Source of the DNA: Proteus cibi | GTDB taxonomy: Bacteria; Pseudomonadota; Gammaproteobacteria; Enterobacterales; Enterobacteriaceae | Assembly: GCF_003144405.1 (NCBI RefSeq) | Contig: NZ_PENW01000015.1 | Coordinates: 222,158-286,157, forward strand | Reading direction: 5' to 3' | Length of the DNA: 64,000 nt | In this document: piece after piece, positions 1-10,167 of the stretch | Layout: every line of letters begins with the position of its first letter | Position numbering within the stretch: the stretch's first letter is position 1 | The notes under the pieces: model-generated | Seen by the model: the letters and a program-made list of their open reading frames with translations, nothing else | Told to the model about the DNA's origin: nothing | Databases searched by the model: none | Program-made: the position numbers and the translations under genes

Positions 1-96
1 AACAGCAAGGATAGCGGAAAGGGTAACAATGCTACCTCGTTCATTCTTATAAAAATTCAGACTGTCTCGGTAGATTGTGCGTGCCGTGGTAGGCAT
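1..96 (-). CDS. yciC: YciC family (UPF0259) inner-membrane protein, 5' part only
   Basis: Only the first 32 codons lie in the window; the gene runs off the left edge. The start ATG (94-96, reverse strand) follows an AGGAG ribosome binding site with 7-nt spacing. The N-terminus MPTTARTIYRDSLNFYKNE closely resembles E. coli YciC (MSITAQSVYRDTGNFF), a multi-pass inner-membrane protein of unknown function. The neighbour ompW, transcribed divergently, is also the E. coli neighbour, which supports the call. It is too short to say whether the gene is intact. Confidence 0.75.
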   Translation of the reverse strand, partial: MPTTARTIYRDSLNFYKNERGSIVTLSAILAV

Positions 97-529
97 GAAA
101 CTGCTCCTATAAAAATAGACTGTGTCAATGCGCGCTATTGTACCTTCAACAACAACAAAAAGGGATATTTTCTCTTACTTCTCTTATTTGGTTTTTTTCT
201 TGATGTTAATAATCAAAATATCCGCGTAATTTAAATTTAATTAAACATTGGATTAACATAAAGATAACTTTATTTTTAAGTGTGTCTTTTAAGGATGTTT
301 TTTATTCAAAAAATAGCAATAACTATAAATTTAATTATAAGAAAAAATTGTATTAATGGGTAATTTGATATGGATCAATTATAAATAATCGTATTGATAA
401 ATAATAAAAAGAGAAATAACACTTTCTGCAAAAATAATTCCAAAGTTGTGATCGGTATTAGATCATAATTATCAATAAATGGTTATATTTTTAGCGGAGA
501 TTTTACTTATTACAGGAATGGGTTAAATA
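97..529. other. yciC-ompW divergent intergenic region
   Basis: This 433-bp AT-rich region separates two divergent genes. It holds an FNR-type box (365-378) and many A/T runs near 180-350, typical of a bent, H-NS-type promoter region. No ORF with a convincing ribosome binding site was seen. Confidence 0.6.
365..378. promoter_or_regulatory. FNR-type box upstream of ompW
   Basis: The sequence TTGAT-ATGG-ATCAA is a perfect match to the FNR consensus TTGATNNNNATCAA. It lies about 150 bp before the ompW start codon. In E. coli ompW is known to respond to oxygen through FNR. Control of this copy is inferred from the match and the position; the transcription start was not determined. Confidence 0.65.
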
Positions 530-1189
530 ATGAAAAAACTTTCTGCGCTTATTTTAGCGGCTGCAACTCTTGCGCCTTCTATTTCTTTTGCTCACCAAGC
601 AGGTGATTTCTTATTCCGTGCAGGTACTGCAACAGTTCGTCCTAATGCGGGTTCTGATGCAATATTAGGTGGCGACCATTTTGAAGTAAATAATAATACT
701 CAATTAGGTTTAACTTTTGGGTATATGATTACTGATAATATTGGTGTTGAGTTATTAGCAGCTACTCCTTTCGAACACAAAGTATCATTAACGGGTGTTG
801 GTGAAATTGCAAAAGTTAAACATTTACCACCAACATTAATGGCTCAATATTACTTCGGTAATAGTGAAGATAAACTGCGTCCTTATTTAGGTGCAGGTTT
901 GAACTTTACCACGTTCTTTGATGAGAAATTTAATAACAACCCTGCAGTAGGCACTGGAGCGGGTGGTTTAGGCTTAAATGGTCTTGATCTTAAGGATTCA
1001 TGGGGCTTTGCAGCACAAGCAGGTTTAGATTATAACCTGGATAAAAACTGGATGTTGAATGCTTCTGTTTGGTGGATGAATATTGAAACAAAAGCAAGAT
1101 TTAATAGTACAGTTGCTGATAAAGACTTTGACGTTAAAACACGTTTAGACCCATTTGTCTTTATGTTTGGTGTGGGCTACCGTTTCTAA
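530..1189 (+). CDS. ompW: OmpW family outer-membrane protein
   Basis: Small eight-stranded beta-barrel of the outer membrane; OmpW family members form narrow hydrophobic channels and serve as receptors for some colicins and phages. The 219-residue product has a typical signal peptide (about residues 1-21, cleavage after SISFA) and then alternating amphipathic segments. It ends in the aromatic residue of GVGYRF, the signature recognised by the BAM assembly machinery. Length is normal for the family. It is monocistronic: divergent from yciC and closed by a strong terminator at 1221-1249. An FNR-type box upstream suggests oxygen-dependent expression. Confidence 0.92.
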   Translation: MKKLSALILAAATLAPSISFAHQAGDFLFRAGTATVRPNAGSDAILGGDHFEVNNNTQLGLTFGYMITDNIGVELLAATPFEHKVSLTGVGEIAKVKHLPPTLMAQYYFGNSEDKLRPYLGAGLNFTTFFDEKFNNNPAVGTGAGGLGLNGLDLKDSWGFAAQAGLDYNLDKNWMLNASVWWMNIETKARFNSTVADKDFDVKTRLDPFVFMFGVGYRF

Positions 1190-1220
1190 TTATTCTTTCT
1201 TTAAAAGAATATCTCATAAT

Positions 1221-1249
1221 AAAAAGCGAAGTTTATCTTCGCTTTTTTT
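1221..1249 (+). terminator. Rho-independent terminator of ompW
   Basis: AAGCGAAG and CTTCGCTT arms with a short TTTAT loop, followed by a T run; 31 bp after the ompW stop codon. Confidence 0.9.
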
Positions 1250-1754
1250 ATCTCTAAAAGTTGAACAAAACTTTTCATTTTTTGATTGTATAACGTCTCT
1301 ACTTTATTGTTGAATACATCATTTATGAGTAATTAAATATAGAGATAAATAGAAAAAGATGTATTTAATATATATCTTTTATCTTTATCTTCTTAATTAG
1401 ATAAAAAAGAGTATTTTATTTATTAAAAATAAATGATTTTTTTAATAAACAAAAGAAGATATTAAATAGGTGTATTTAAAATGCATCTTTTGTTTAATGT
1501 TAGCCAAAGTGCTTTGTGCATCAGGAGATAGAAAAAAATAAAAAAGAATAAAAGAGGTTTAAGATAAGGAAATTTCATAAAAATAAGAAGGTTGTGTTTT
1601 AATCATTAAATGATTAATTATTCTTCTCAATTGTTCTTTTTATCAACGCATTTTAAAGCTGGGCAAAAACACCCTTTTTTTACTCTATTGACGTTTTTTA
1701 TAAAAATTGATCTGCATTATGATAAAAGCTAGTGTGGCGAATAAAGTGCTTAGC
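1250..1754. other. AT-rich intergenic region, no gene seen
   Basis: About 500 bp of very AT-rich DNA between the ompW terminator and the terminator of the convergent BON lipoprotein gene. No ORF with a ribosome binding site, RNA gene or repeat was recognised. In E. coli yciE/yciF/yciG occupy the equivalent place and are absent here. Confidence 0.5.
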
Positions 1755-1780
1755 AAAAAAAGACCACCGAACGGGTGGTC
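1755..1780 (-). terminator. Terminator of the BON lipoprotein gene
   Basis: Read on the minus strand: GACCACC, loop CGTTC, GGTGGTC, then seven T; about 40 bp beyond the stop codon. Confidence 0.88.
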
Positions 1781-1820
1781 TAAAAAGTAAGGCTAAAGGA
1801 AGACTAGAATAAAGAAAGGA

Positions 1821-2135
1821 TCAGCGAATAACCATTGAGTTGATAACACCTTTTACGCCAGTCACTTTACGGGTCGTTTCAATGGCACGATTAGCATCCG
1901 CTTGAGAAGAGACAAAACCACTGAGTTGAACTTTACCTTTAAATGTCTCGACGCTAATTTGTGTTGAGTTAAGATTTTTTTCACCTATTAATGCCGTTTT
2001 TACTTTGGTGGTGATCACTGAGTCATCAAAATATCCCCCAGTACCTTCTGATGTTGCAGTGGGTGAACATGCCGATAAGGTAAACGCCATAAGTAATGCC
2101 GCCATAACAGCGGAGATTTTTGCCCATAGTTTCAT
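1821..2135 (-). CDS. BON-domain lipoprotein
   Basis: Small envelope lipoprotein with a single BON domain (the OsmY/DolP type, thought to bind phospholipid membranes). The start chosen is the second of two adjacent ATGs because AAAGGAG lies 7 nt before it; the upstream in-frame start at 2156 has no good site. The signal peptide ends in lipobox LSAC (Cys23), so the mature protein is about 82 residues and should be lipid-anchored in the periplasm. The BON domain fills the rest (from DDSVITTKVKTAL to the end), with the family's conserved Gly in VQLSGFV. It is monocistronic, convergent with ompW. No specific gene symbol is assigned because several BON lipoproteins look alike. Confidence 0.85.
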   Translation of the reverse strand: MKLWAKISAVMAALLMAFTLSACSPTATSEGTGGYFDDSVITTKVKTALIGEKNLNSTQISVETFKGKVQLSGFVSSQADANRAIETTRKVTGVKGVINSMVIR

Positions 2136-2356
2136 CATCAAACTCCTTTTAATCACATTATTGATTGAGTATTTATGAAAAGGAAATATAAAGCGCTTTA
2201 TAAAGTATGTGCAAAAAAAAAATTTTTGCCAAATTTTTATCAGTGCGACTCAAGTCTCTTGAAGTAAGAAAAGAGGGAGTATTGCGCCATTTGATGCGGG
2301 TTAAGCAGCAAAATAAGTAATAAAAAGCGTGAGTTAATCAGTGTGGATTTCAGAGT

Positions 2357-2397
2357 AATCCGCTTAGAAAAATAGCAACGATTCTTCTAAAGCGGAT
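2357..2397. terminator. Inverted repeat after trpA, possible operon end
   Basis: Arms ATCCGCTTTAGAA and TTCTAAGCGGAT (one bulge) surround a 14-15-nt loop, just downstream of trpA on the minus strand. No clear T run follows, so it may be a Rho-assisted end or a 3'-protecting hairpin rather than a classical terminator. Confidence 0.5.
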
Positions 2398-2409
2398 CAA
2401 AAAGGGAAA

Positions 2410-3216
2410 TTAAGCAATAGTCGCCGCTTTCATTTCTTTAACAAATTGAGTCAGTGCCTTTAGCATTACATCTGGTTGATGCAGGTTTTTCTCAATAATT
2501 TGAACAACCGCTGAGCCTGAAATTGCGCCCGCCGCGCCATTTGCAATCGCTTCTTTCACTTGTTTAGGTTCTGAAATCCCAAAACCTTGTAATGCAGGAG
2601 GGGCATTATAGGTTTTTAGTTTATCAGTAAGATGTGTTAGTGATTGTTCTGAACGTTTATCTGTGCCCGTTACACCTGCTCTTGATAATAAATAGGTATA
2701 ACCTTTGCCTGATGTTGCTAACTCTTGTAAAAGTGCTTCGTCGGCATTAGGCGGGCAAATAAATATAGGATTGATATTTGCACGTTCTGCCGCTTCACGG
2801 AACGCTTTTGATTCGCGTAAAGGAACATCACCAATTAAGACAGAATCCACACCTGCTTGCTCGCATTTACTATAAAAATTATCGATGCCATTACTAAAAA
2901 CTAGGTTGGCATAAACTAATAGACCAATAGGAATATTAGGATGTTTTTTGCGTACACTGGCTAAAAGCGCAAAGCAATCAGTGGGAGTTACCCCTACATT
3001 CAATGCTCGTAAATTAGCGCCTTGAATAGTAGGGCCATCAGCAAGAGGATCGGAAAATGGAATACCAATTTCTAATGCATCTGCGCCACCTTCAATTAAG
3101 GCATCAATAATTTGTAATGACAGCTCAGGAGAAGGATCACCGAGTGTGACAAAAGGAACGAATGCGCCTTGCTGTTTTTGTGCTAATGCTTCAAAGCATA
3201 CTTGATAACGGCTCAT
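2410..3216 (-). CDS. trpA: Tryptophan synthase alpha subunit
   Basis: Cleaves indole-3-glycerol phosphate to indole and glyceraldehyde 3-phosphate, passing indole through a tunnel to TrpB; last steps of tryptophan synthesis, in the cytoplasm. It is a 268-residue TIM barrel of normal length. The catalytic Glu and Asp are visible in [17 protein letters not shown] (residues about 50-65), and the phosphate-binding GFGIS and ISGSAVV motifs lie in the C-terminal third. It is the last gene of the operon; its ATG overlaps the trpB stop in TAATG, so the two subunits are translationally coupled at equal stoichiometry. Confidence 0.98.
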   Translation of the reverse strand: MSRYQVCFEALAQKQQGAFVPFVTLGDPSPELSLQIIDALIEGGADALEIGIPFSDPLADGPTIQGANLRALNVGVTPTDCFALLASVRKKHPNIPIGLLVYANLVFSNGIDNFYSKCEQAGVDSVLIGDVPLRESKAFREAAERANINPIFICPPNADEALLQELATSGKGYTYLLSRAGVTGTDKRSEQSLTHLTDKLKTYNAPPALQGFGISEPKQVKEAIANGAAGAISGSAVVQIIEKNLHQPDVMLKALTQFVKEMKAATIA

Positions 3217-4406
3217 TAGATTTCTCCTCTTGCAGCTAAAATATCGTTTACAGTAAAAATATCTTTATCACCACGGCCTGATAAGTTCACAATTAATAGC
3301 TGTTCTTTGTCAGGATTTTGTGCAATTAATTTCAGTGCATAAGCCAAAGCATGAGAAGATTCTAAGGCTGGAATAATTCCTTCTCGACGAGAAAGTGCTT
3401 TAAATGCTTCTATGGCTTCGTCATCGGTAACAGAAACATAATCAGCACGACCAATGCTATTTAAATGTGCGTGTTGTGGTCCAACTGATGGGAAATCAAG
3501 CCCCGCTGAAATTGAATATGACTCTTCAATTTGCCCTTCATCAGTCTGCATAATTGGGGATTTCATACCAAAATAGATCCCTAATTTTCCATGTTTCAGT
3601 GGTGCGCCATGTTCACCCGTTTCAATTCCTTTACCCGCAGGTTCAACACCAATGAGTTGCACAGACGTTTCTGGAATAAAGGAAGCGAATAAACCGATAG
3701 CATTAGAACCACCACCAATACAAGCGATAACGGCATCAGGTAGACGACCTTCACGCTCTAGGATTTGTGCTTTTGCCTCATCACCAATCATACGCTGAAA
3801 TTCACGGACAATGGTTGGATAGGGATGAGGACCGGCTGCTGTACCTAATAAGTAATGCGCGCGATCATAACAGCCAGACCAGTCGCGTAATGCCTCATTA
3901 CAGGCATCTTTTAAGGTAGATGAACCACTGTGAACGGGAATAACTTCAGCCCCCATTAAGCGCATACGAAATACATTAGGCGATTGGCGTTCGACATCTT
4001 TAGCCCCCATATAGATACGACATTTCATATTAAGCAGTGCACAGGCTAACGCAGTTGCAACACCATGCTGACCCGCGCCGGTTTCTGCAATAATTTCAGT
4101 TTTACCCATACGTTTTGCTAATAAAGCTTGCCCTAATACTTGGTTAGTTTTATGCGCGCCACCATGCAGTAAATCCTCACGTTTTAGATATAAACGCGTT
4201 CGCGTGCCTTCTGTTAAATTGCGACAAAGAGTTAGTGCCGTTGGTCTGCCAGCATAATTTTTTAATAAATCTTGGAATTCTTGCTGAAAAGAGGGATCGT
4301 TTTGTGCATCAATAAACGCTTGTTCGAGTTGATCCAATGCAGGAATTAAGATTTCAGGTACATATTGGCCACCAAATTCGCCAAAGTAGGGGTTAAGTTT
4401 TCTCAT
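3216..4406 (-). CDS. trpB: Tryptophan synthase beta subunit
   Basis: PLP enzyme that condenses indole with serine to give tryptophan; forms the alpha2-beta2 complex with TrpA. The 396-residue product has the PLP lysine in GGAHKTN (about residue 86), the phosphate-binding GGGSNAIG loop (about 230-237) and the Glu of ETGAGQHG that activates indole. Length is as in enteric TrpB. It lies 39 bp after trpCF and overlaps trpA by 1 bp. No sign of decay. Confidence 0.98.
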   Translation of the reverse strand: MRKLNPYFGEFGGQYVPEILIPALDQLEQAFIDAQNDPSFQQEFQDLLKNYAGRPTALTLCRNLTEGTRTRLYLKREDLLHGGAHKTNQVLGQALLAKRMGKTEIIAETGAGQHGVATALACALLNMKCRIYMGAKDVERQSPNVFRMRLMGAEVIPVHSGSSTLKDACNEALRDWSGCYDRAHYLLGTAAGPHPYPTIVREFQRMIGDEAKAQILEREGRLPDAVIACIGGGSNAIGLFASFIPETSVQLIGVEPAGKGIETGEHGAPLKHGKLGIYFGMKSPIMQTDEGQIEESYSISAGLDFPSVGPQHAHLNSIGRADYVSVTDDEAIEAFKALSRREGIIPALESSHALAYALKLIAQNPDKEQLLIVNLSGRGDKDIFTVNDILAARGEI

Positions 4407-4445
4407 TGTGATGTCATCCTGTTTAAAATTTTATCTTTGCGAAAT

Positions 4446-5801
4446 TTAATTTAGCTGTAATTGTGCAAATACTTGGTTCAGGCGTTGTGTATCTTTTATG
4501 CCCGGAGCCGATTCTACTCCGGAGTTAAAATCAAGCCCGATACAGCCTGTTTTAACCGCATCTAAACAGTTTTCACTGTTAAGACCACCTGCAAGTAACG
4601 CTTTCTCACGTAATGTGTTAGGAATTTTTTGCCAATTAAATGGTGTTCCTGTGCCACCCGTGCCGTTATCAAGTACATATTTATTAACATGTGAAACGGG
4701 AAGAATATCCGTGTGGATTGCCATATTTATTGCTTGCCAAATCTCACAGCTAGGCTCAATTTTTTGTCTAAGCTGCGCAATAAACTGAGCATCTTCTTGT
4801 CCGTGTAATTGAATGGCAGATAAATTCAGTTTTTTTGCATAGTCACAAATAAGTTCAATAGGTTGGTTTTGAAAAACACCCACAAACGCTAAGGGCGCTT
4901 GTGTTATCAATTCTTGTGCTTGTGACAATGTCACTTTACGCGGGGATTTCTCTGCGAAAATCAACCCTGCATAGTAAGCGCCGGCTTGATAAACCGCTTT
5001 TATATCTTGTGTACGGGTTAACCCGCACACTTTATGCTTTCCCAAAACTAGCGCTCTCACCGCTTGGTCAATATTCTCTTGTGACATTAAGGCGCTACCT
5101 ACCAGAAAACCATTTGCATATTGGCTTAACGCTTGAACTTGCTGGTGGGTATGAATACCCGATTCACTGATCACGATTGCCTCTTTAGGCAATCCTTGGC
5201 TTAACTGCTGGGTACGCGCTAAATCGATAGAGAGATCACGTAAATCACGATTGTTAATACCAATAACTTTGGCATTGAGATTAATAGCACGTTGACGCTC
5301 TTCTTCGGTACTGACTTCAGTTAATACCCCCATATTTAATTGATGAGCAACGGCTGATAGTGCACGATATTGCTCATCATCTAAGACAGAAAGCATTAAT
5401 AAAATGGCATCTGCTTGATAAAAGCGAGCTAAATAGATTTGGTATTCATCAATAATAAAATCTTTGCACAAAACGGGTTGATGCACGGCTTGGCTAACGA
5501 GGCGTAAATAATCAAAGCTTCCTTGAAAATATTTTTCATCAGTTAATACCGAAATTGCAGCAGCATAAGGCTGATAAATTTTTGCAATTGTTGCGGGATC
5601 AAAACCAGCACGGATCAACCCTTTTGAAGGCGATGCTTTTTTACACTCTAAAATAAAAACCGTATTAGATTGCGTTAATGCCTGATAAAACGAGCGTGTT
5701 GATGGCGCTATTTGGTGCACAAATTCTGATAATGGTTGACTTGCTTTACGTGCAATCAGGTATTCAGCTTTATCTTTTACAATGGCGTTTAATACAGTCA
5801 T
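4446..5801 (-). CDS. trpC: Bifunctional indole-3-glycerol-phosphate synthase / phosphoribosylanthranilate isomerase
   Basis: Fusion protein carrying out two consecutive steps: PRA to CdRP (C-terminal isomerase, TrpF) and CdRP to indole-3-glycerol phosphate (N-terminal synthase). The synthase half (about 1-255) shows FILECKKASPSKG with the catalytic lysine. The isomerase half (about 256-451) begins with KVCGLTR and ends with the FNSGVE phosphate site. The TrpC-TrpF fusion is typical of enteric bacteria. It sits 4 bp after trpD and 39 bp before trpB. Confidence 0.97.
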   Translation of the reverse strand: MTVLNAIVKDKAEYLIARKASQPLSEFVHQIAPSTRSFYQALTQSNTVFILECKKASPSKGLIRAGFDPATIAKIYQPYAAAISVLTDEKYFQGSFDYLRLVSQAVHQPVLCKDFIIDEYQIYLARFYQADAILLMLSVLDDEQYRALSAVAHQLNMGVLTEVSTEEERQRAINLNAKVIGINNRDLRDLSIDLARTQQLSQGLPKEAIVISESGIHTHQQVQALSQYANGFLVGSALMSQENIDQAVRALVLGKHKVCGLTRTQDIKAVYQAGAYYAGLIFAEKSPRKVTLSQAQELITQAPLAFVGVFQNQPIELICDYAKKLNLSAIQLHGQEDAQFIAQLRQKIEPSCEIWQAINMAIHTDILPVSHVNKYVLDNGTGGTGTPFNWQKIPNTLREKALLAGGLNSENCLDAVKTGCIGLDFNSGVESAPGIKDTQRLNQVFAQLQLN

Positions 5802-5805
5802 GCTT

Positions 5806-6804
5806 TTATCCTCTTGCGGCTAATGCAGTTACACGATTTATTGCTTTACCGCTATAAATGGCGTGCATCGCAATTTCAGTATTTATTTTTAAATCTTCTT
5901 GCCCATGTAAACGCATTAATAAAGCGACATTAGCTGCAACAGATTCGGTATGTGCTCTTTTTCCTTCGCCTTGTAATAAATCTGCCAATAATTGACGGTT
6001 TACTTCAGGCGTACCACCTTCTAAATCAGTCATGGCGCAAGGGCGAAGACCAAAATCACTTGGTGTCAGTTGATAACGTGTAATTTCACCATTACGTAAT
6101 TCAGCGACTTGAGTCGGTGCATGTAGTGAAACTTCATCCATTCCACCACTATGAACAACAGCAGCACGCTCATAACCTAAAACTTTTAATGTATCTGCGA
6201 TAGGCATCAATAATTCTGGGCTATACACACCAATTAGTGCTAATGGCGGACGCGCAGGGTTGATCAATGGCCCTAATACATTAAATAACGTGCGTGTTTT
6301 CAATTGTTGGCGAACGGGGGCTGCAAAACGAAAACCACTGTGATACTGAGGTGCAAATAAAAAGCATAAACCCACTTCATCCAGTAATTGGCGCGCATCA
6401 TCAGCACTTCTGTCTAGAGGGATACCAAATGCGGCTAATAAGTCGGAAGATCCAGAGCGGCTGGATACGCTACGATTACCATGTTTCGCAACTTTGATAC
6501 CAACTTCAGCCGCAACAAAGGCGCTTGCTGTTGAAATATTGATACTGTTGGCACCATCTCCGCCTGTACCGACAATGTCACAAAAAGTGTAATCAGGGCG
6601 AGGAAAGGGCTGTGCATTTTCAAGGAGTGCGCGTACCGCACCCGCAATTTCTTGAGGATGTTCACCGCGCATTTTCATGCTGATCAACACAGCTGCTAAT
6701 TGTGATTCTGTCAACTCACCGCGAATAATGGCGCTAAACAGTGTTTGACTTTCTTCTAATGTTAACTGTTGTGCGCTAAATAATTTGTTGAAGATAGTTT
6801 CCAT
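5806..6804 (-). CDS. trpD: Anthranilate phosphoribosyltransferase (stand-alone TrpD)
   Basis: Transfers the phosphoribosyl group of PRPP to anthranilate. The 332-residue protein has the PRPP-binding glycine-rich motif GTGGDGANS (about residue 82) and the [15 protein letters not shown] loop (about 108-122). In E. coli this domain is fused behind the TrpG amidotransferase; here it is a separate gene of normal stand-alone length starting 1 bp after the trpG stop. The split arrangement is also known in Serratia and is usually taken as ancestral. Confidence 0.97.
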   Translation of the reverse strand: METIFNKLFSAQQLTLEESQTLFSAIIRGELTESQLAAVLISMKMRGEHPQEIAGAVRALLENAQPFPRPDYTFCDIVGTGGDGANSINISTASAFVAAEVGIKVAKHGNRSVSSRSGSSDLLAAFGIPLDRSADDARQLLDEVGLCFLFAPQYHSGFRFAAPVRQQLKTRTLFNVLGPLINPARPPLALIGVYSPELLMPIADTLKVLGYERAAVVHSGGMDEVSLHAPTQVAELRNGEITRYQLTPSDFGLRPCAMTDLEGGTPEVNRQLLADLLQGEGKRAHTESVAANVALLMRLHGQEDLKINTEIAMHAIYSGKAINRVTALAARG

Positions 6805-6805
6805 T

Positions 6806-7399
6806 TTATGCGTCTCCTTTAGGAGTTAATGCCCATGCGATTGTTTGTTCTAAAAGTTGTGCGCCTTTTGTGGTTAAAATTGATTCTGGGTGAAACTGAA
6901 AACCACAGGTTTTATGTTGACGGTGACGCACCGCCATAACAGTGTTATCGCACCAAGCATTAATAATGAGTTGTTCTGGAACTTGTTCTCCTGAAAGCGA
7001 ATGATAACGAGCAACAGGTAAAGGGTTAGGTAAATTCATAAACATTTCGCTGTTATCGTGTTCAGCTAATGTTGCTTTGCCGTGTAAAATCTCCCCACAT
7101 GAAGAAACTTTGCCACCGTAAGCCTCAATAATGGCTTGATGACCTAAACAAATACCAATCACAGGCAACGTGCCTAATACACGTTTTAACAGTTCAGGCA
7201 TACAACCTGCTTGTGAGGGGGCTCCAGGTCCCGGAGATAACAGTAAAATTGGGTTATCGAGTTCACGTAATTTTTGCTCAATAAAATCGGCTGTGACGCG
7301 ATTGCGATAAATTACAACGTTATTACCAAGGCTACGTAATTGATCGACAAGGTTATAAGTAAATGAGTCGATGTTATCGAGTAGTAAGATAGTCGCCAT
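6806..7399 (-). CDS. trpG: Anthranilate synthase component II (glutamine amidotransferase)
   Basis: Supplies ammonia from glutamine to TrpE for anthranilate synthesis. The start is placed at the ATG overlapping the trpE stop codon (TAATG), preceded by GGAGG inside trpE; an in-frame TTG two codons upstream is unlikely. The class I amidotransferase triad is visible: nucleophile Cys in GICLGHQA and the His/Glu pair in FHPESI. N-terminal [14 protein letters not shown] is the family signature. Stand-alone rather than fused to TrpD. The overlap implies coupled translation with its partner TrpE. Confidence 0.97.
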   Translation of the reverse strand: MATILLLDNIDSFTYNLVDQLRSLGNNVVIYRNRVTADFIEQKLRELDNPILLLSPGPGAPSQAGCMPELLKRVLGTLPVIGICLGHQAIIEAYGGKVSSCGEILHGKATLAEHDNSEMFMNLPNPLPVARYHSLSGEQVPEQLIINAWCDNTVMAVRHRQHKTCGFQFHPESILTTKGAQLLEQTIAWALTPKGDA

Positions 7400-8976
7400 T
7401 AGCAAGCCTCCTGCAGTTGTGTATCAGTATGAGCTTGTAAAATAGCGTTGATTACAGCTTGTGATTTATTGCGTGTCTCTTCAGCTTCCATTTGAGGATC
7501 TGAATCAAGTACAATTCCGGCACCAACTTGAATAGTGGCAATATTATTTTCAACATAAGCAGAACGAATAACTATGCAAGTATCAAAGTCTCCTGCACCA
7601 GTAAAATAGCCGATAGCCCCCCCGTAGCTGCCACGTTTTGTTTTTTCATAACGCGCTATCAATTGCATTGCACTGACTTTAGGTGCTCCCGATAACGTTC
7701 CCATATTCATACACGCTTGATAAGCATGAAAAATATCTAAGTCATCACGTAATTTACCCACAACTCTTGAGACTAAGTGCATGACAAAAGCATACCGATC
7801 AACTTTTGTTAATTCCGCGACATAACGGCTACCCGCTTGGCAAATACGTGCTAAATCATTACGTGCCAAATCAACTAACATTAAATGTTCAGAAAGTTCT
7901 TTCGTATCAGTGCGCATTTCAAGTTCAATTCGACTGTCTAAATCGGCATTGATCGAACCATCTGCGTTACGTCCCCTTGGGCGAGTTCCTGCGATTGGAT
8001 AGATTTCAATTTGGCGGTTGCTTGTTTGATATTTCAATGCACTTTCTGGTGATGCACCAAATACCGTGAACAAAGCATCTTGCATATAGAACAAATAAGG
8101 GCTTGGATTTTTCTCTTTCAATACTTGATAAGCGGCAAGGGGTGAAGGGCAAGCAACTTGAAAGCGACGTGATGGAACAACTTGGAAAATATCACCACGA
8201 CGAATATAGGTTTTCATTGCCTCAACGATATCGCCATAACCTTTATCATCCATATTGCCTTGTATTGTTGACTCTGTTGCTGTTAGAGCGCGACGAGTAG
8301 GATGTTTTAACGGTTGTTTAGCCTGTGAGATTAACTCAGATTGTCGTGAAATGAGGCGCTGAGATTCTGCTTTATCCTCTGTAAAAGCAATAGAAATTAA
8401 CTGACTATCTTTATTCTGATGGTCGATCACGATTAATTGTTCTGCTAAGTAAAAGCAGTAGTCTGGGCATGAAAATACAGTGTCTAATTCAGGAATAGGT
8501 TCAAATCCACTGACTAAATCATAAGCAAATAAGCCACCAATAAAAATAGCATTAGCCTCTTCAGAGTCTTTATTAGCAAGAAAGAAGCGTAACGCATCAA
8601 ATACGCTAGCTGATTTTAATTTGCTTTCTTCATCAATATCTTGTGCAGGTGCCGAAAAAGTAAAAACACACTGTTTATCGCTCTGTTGCATTAAGACGGC
8701 TTTTTCTTTTAGTGCGATTTTTAATGCAGGTAATAAAGCTTGTCCATTCACGCTTAATGCATCAATAGTGACTTGATTTTTTACTGCACTGATACGTAAT
8801 GCGCTATCAACAATTAACAAACTTTTTAAGTTTGCTTTAGTGTCAATTTGTGCAGATTCTAACAACAATGTGTGATGTTTGTTTTCACATAATGTATTGA
8901 AAAGTAAAGCCGGTTCGCTGTGGTAAGGCAGTGGCATTGCCTTGGTATTAAATGAGAATGCAAGTGATGTATTCAT
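7399..8976 (-). CDS. trpE: Anthranilate synthase component I
   Basis: First committed enzyme of tryptophan synthesis, converting chorismate to anthranilate with ammonia from TrpG. The 525-residue product has the regulatory N-terminal domain with LLLES near residue 40, the motif in which tryptophan-feedback residues lie in this family. The C-terminal chorismate-binding domain shows [20 protein letters not shown] and GAPKVSAM. First structural gene of the operon, about 95 nt downstream of the leader peptide gene and under attenuator control. Confidence 0.97.
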   Translation of the reverse strand: MNTSLAFSFNTKAMPLPYHSEPALLFNTLCENKHHTLLLESAQIDTKANLKSLLIVDSALRISAVKNQVTIDALSVNGQALLPALKIALKEKAVLMQQSDKQCVFTFSAPAQDIDEESKLKSASVFDALRFFLANKDSEEANAIFIGGLFAYDLVSGFEPIPELDTVFSCPDYCFYLAEQLIVIDHQNKDSQLISIAFTEDKAESQRLISRQSELISQAKQPLKHPTRRALTATESTIQGNMDDKGYGDIVEAMKTYIRRGDIFQVVPSRRFQVACPSPLAAYQVLKEKNPSPYLFYMQDALFTVFGASPESALKYQTSNRQIEIYPIAGTRPRGRNADGSINADLDSRIELEMRTDTKELSEHLMLVDLARNDLARICQAGSRYVAELTKVDRYAFVMHLVSRVVGKLRDDLDIFHAYQACMNMGTLSGAPKVSAMQLIARYEKTKRGSYGGAIGYFTGAGDFDTCIVIRSAYVENNIATIQVGAGIVLDSDPQMEAEETRNKSQAVINAILQAHTDTQLQEAC

Positions 8977-9020
8977 TTTTATCGCTCTATATTATTTTTT
9001 ACTGGCTACTTTTAACGCAT

Positions 9021-9046
9021 AAAAAAACCCGCGTAGGCGGGTTTTA
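9021..9046 (-). terminator. trp attenuator terminator
   Basis: On the minus strand AAAACCCGC, loop CTA, GCGGGTTTTTTT lies between the leader peptide gene and trpE. The T run and its position make it the 3:4 terminator of a classical trp attenuator. Starvation for tryptophan would stall ribosomes on the leader Trp codons and prevent it from forming. Confidence 0.88.
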
Positions 9047-9071
9047 GATATCACTGACGTGAAGCAGGAGA

Positions 9072-9134
9072 TCAAACCGCCCATAAAAGAGTATTGCGCC
9101 ACCAAAGAGCGATAAGACGTTGATTGATATTCAT
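9072..9134 (-). CDS. trpL: trp operon leader peptide
   Basis: A 20-codon ORF with an AAGGAG site 5-6 nt before its ATG. The product contains three tryptophans, two adjacent (LIALWWRNTLLWAV at the C-terminal part), in an otherwise ordinary short peptide. It lies between the trp promoter and the attenuator terminator. E. coli TrpL has 14 residues with one WW pair; this one is longer and has a third Trp six codons after the pair, which should make the stall window wider. It is a sensor of charged tRNA-Trp and has no enzymatic role. Confidence 0.93.
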   Translation of the reverse strand: MNINQRLIALWWRNTLLWAV

Positions 9135-9189
9135 AAGATCTCCTTACAGCTAACGACAGATAATTGATTAATAGACTAGCTCGTGTTGT

Positions 9190-9223
9190 GTACTAGTAAA
9201 CTGGATTGCGTTAGGTTCGTCAA
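9190..9223 (-). promoter_or_regulatory. trp promoter with TrpR-type operator
   Basis: Minus-strand -35 TTGACG (9218-9223), a 17-bp spacer and -10 TTTACT (9195-9200). The -10 is embedded in CAGTTTACTAGTAC (9190-9203). Its right half, ACTAGTAC, matches the known TrpR operator half-site; the left half is degenerate. TrpR repression is inferred from this match. Confidence 0.8.
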
Positions 9224-9282
9224 GTACTTTATGGCATACTCTTTAAAAATTATTATCTTGCTAAGGTGAAAAGGGAGAAGCG

Positions 9283-10143
9283 ATGACAGAAGTGCTATCT
9301 GATTTAAGAGTGATTTATGATTTGCACAGCCACACTACCGCGTCAGATGGCGAGCTTTCACCAAAAGAATTGGTAGAGAGAGCGATAGAACGTCAAATTA
9401 ATGTCTTAGCGATTACGGATCACGATACAACGGCGGCAATTACTCCTGCTAATGATTATATTGCAGAAAAAAATCTGCCTCTTACCCTGATATCAGGTGT
9501 CGAAATATCGACTTTATGGGAGAATATAGAAATCCATATCGTTGGATTGAATATTGATATCAACCATAATGCGATGAAAGCGCTTCTCTCGTCACAAAGC
9601 CAATGTCGCGAAACTCGTGCGATAATGATAGGTGAGCGATTAGAAAAAGCGGGTATTGCAAATGCATTTGAAGGTGCAAAGGCATTAGCACAAGATGGGC
9701 AAGTTACACGAGGACATTTTGCCCGTTTTCTCGTGAATGAAGGGCATGTTGCCTCAGTTAATAAAGTGTTTAAACGTTATTTAGCGAAAGGTAAAACGGG
9801 TTATGTGCCACCACAGTGGTGTTCAATCGGTGACGCTGTCACAGCGATTCATGAGGCTGGTGGTGTTGCTGTGTTAGCACATCCGGGACGATATGGTCTA
9901 TCCTCTAAATGGTTAAAGCGCTTAACACTTTATTTTAAACAACTCGGTGGTGATGCAATCGAAGTGGCACAATGCCAACAACCACCACAAGAACGGGAAC
10001 AACACGCAGCATTAGCGCAACTTTATGGGCTAAAAGCTTCGTTAGGTTCTGATTTTCATCGCCCTTGCTCGTGGATAGAATTGGGGCGTAATTTATGGTT
10101 ACCCAGTGGCGTAGAACCCGTTTGGTCGCTATGGCAAGAGTAA
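9283..10143 (+). CDS. rnm: PHP-domain exoribonuclease RNase AM (YciV family)
   Basis: 286-residue PHP-superfamily phosphoesterase matching E. coli YciV/Rnm, a 5'-3' exonuclease that trims the 5' ends of ribosomal RNA and also acts on pAp. The metal ligands are visible in order: DLHSHTTASDG (about 15-25), AITDHDT (about 44), a Glu in SGVEIST, LAHPGRY (about 200) and GSDFHRP (about 258). It starts at ATG after AAGGGAGAAG, is divergent from trp as in E. coli, and is followed after 24 bp by yciO, probably in one transcript. Confidence 0.92.
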   Translation: MTEVLSDLRVIYDLHSHTTASDGELSPKELVERAIERQINVLAITDHDTTAAITPANDYIAEKNLPLTLISGVEISTLWENIEIHIVGLNIDINHNAMKALLSSQSQCRETRAIMIGERLEKAGIANAFEGAKALAQDGQVTRGHFARFLVNEGHVASVNKVFKRYLAKGKTGYVPPQWCSIGDAVTAIHEAGGVAVLAHPGRYGLSSKWLKRLTLYFKQLGGDAIEVAQCQQPPQEREQHAALAQLYGLKASLGSDFHRPCSWIELGRNLWLPSGVEPVWSLWQE

Positions 10144-10167
10144 CATTAGAAATTCGTTGAGGGATGT

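Noticed and set aside
197..215. TTGATGTTAATAATCAA as a second FNR box
   Set aside because: The spacer is 7 nt rather than 4, so the half-sites are out of register.
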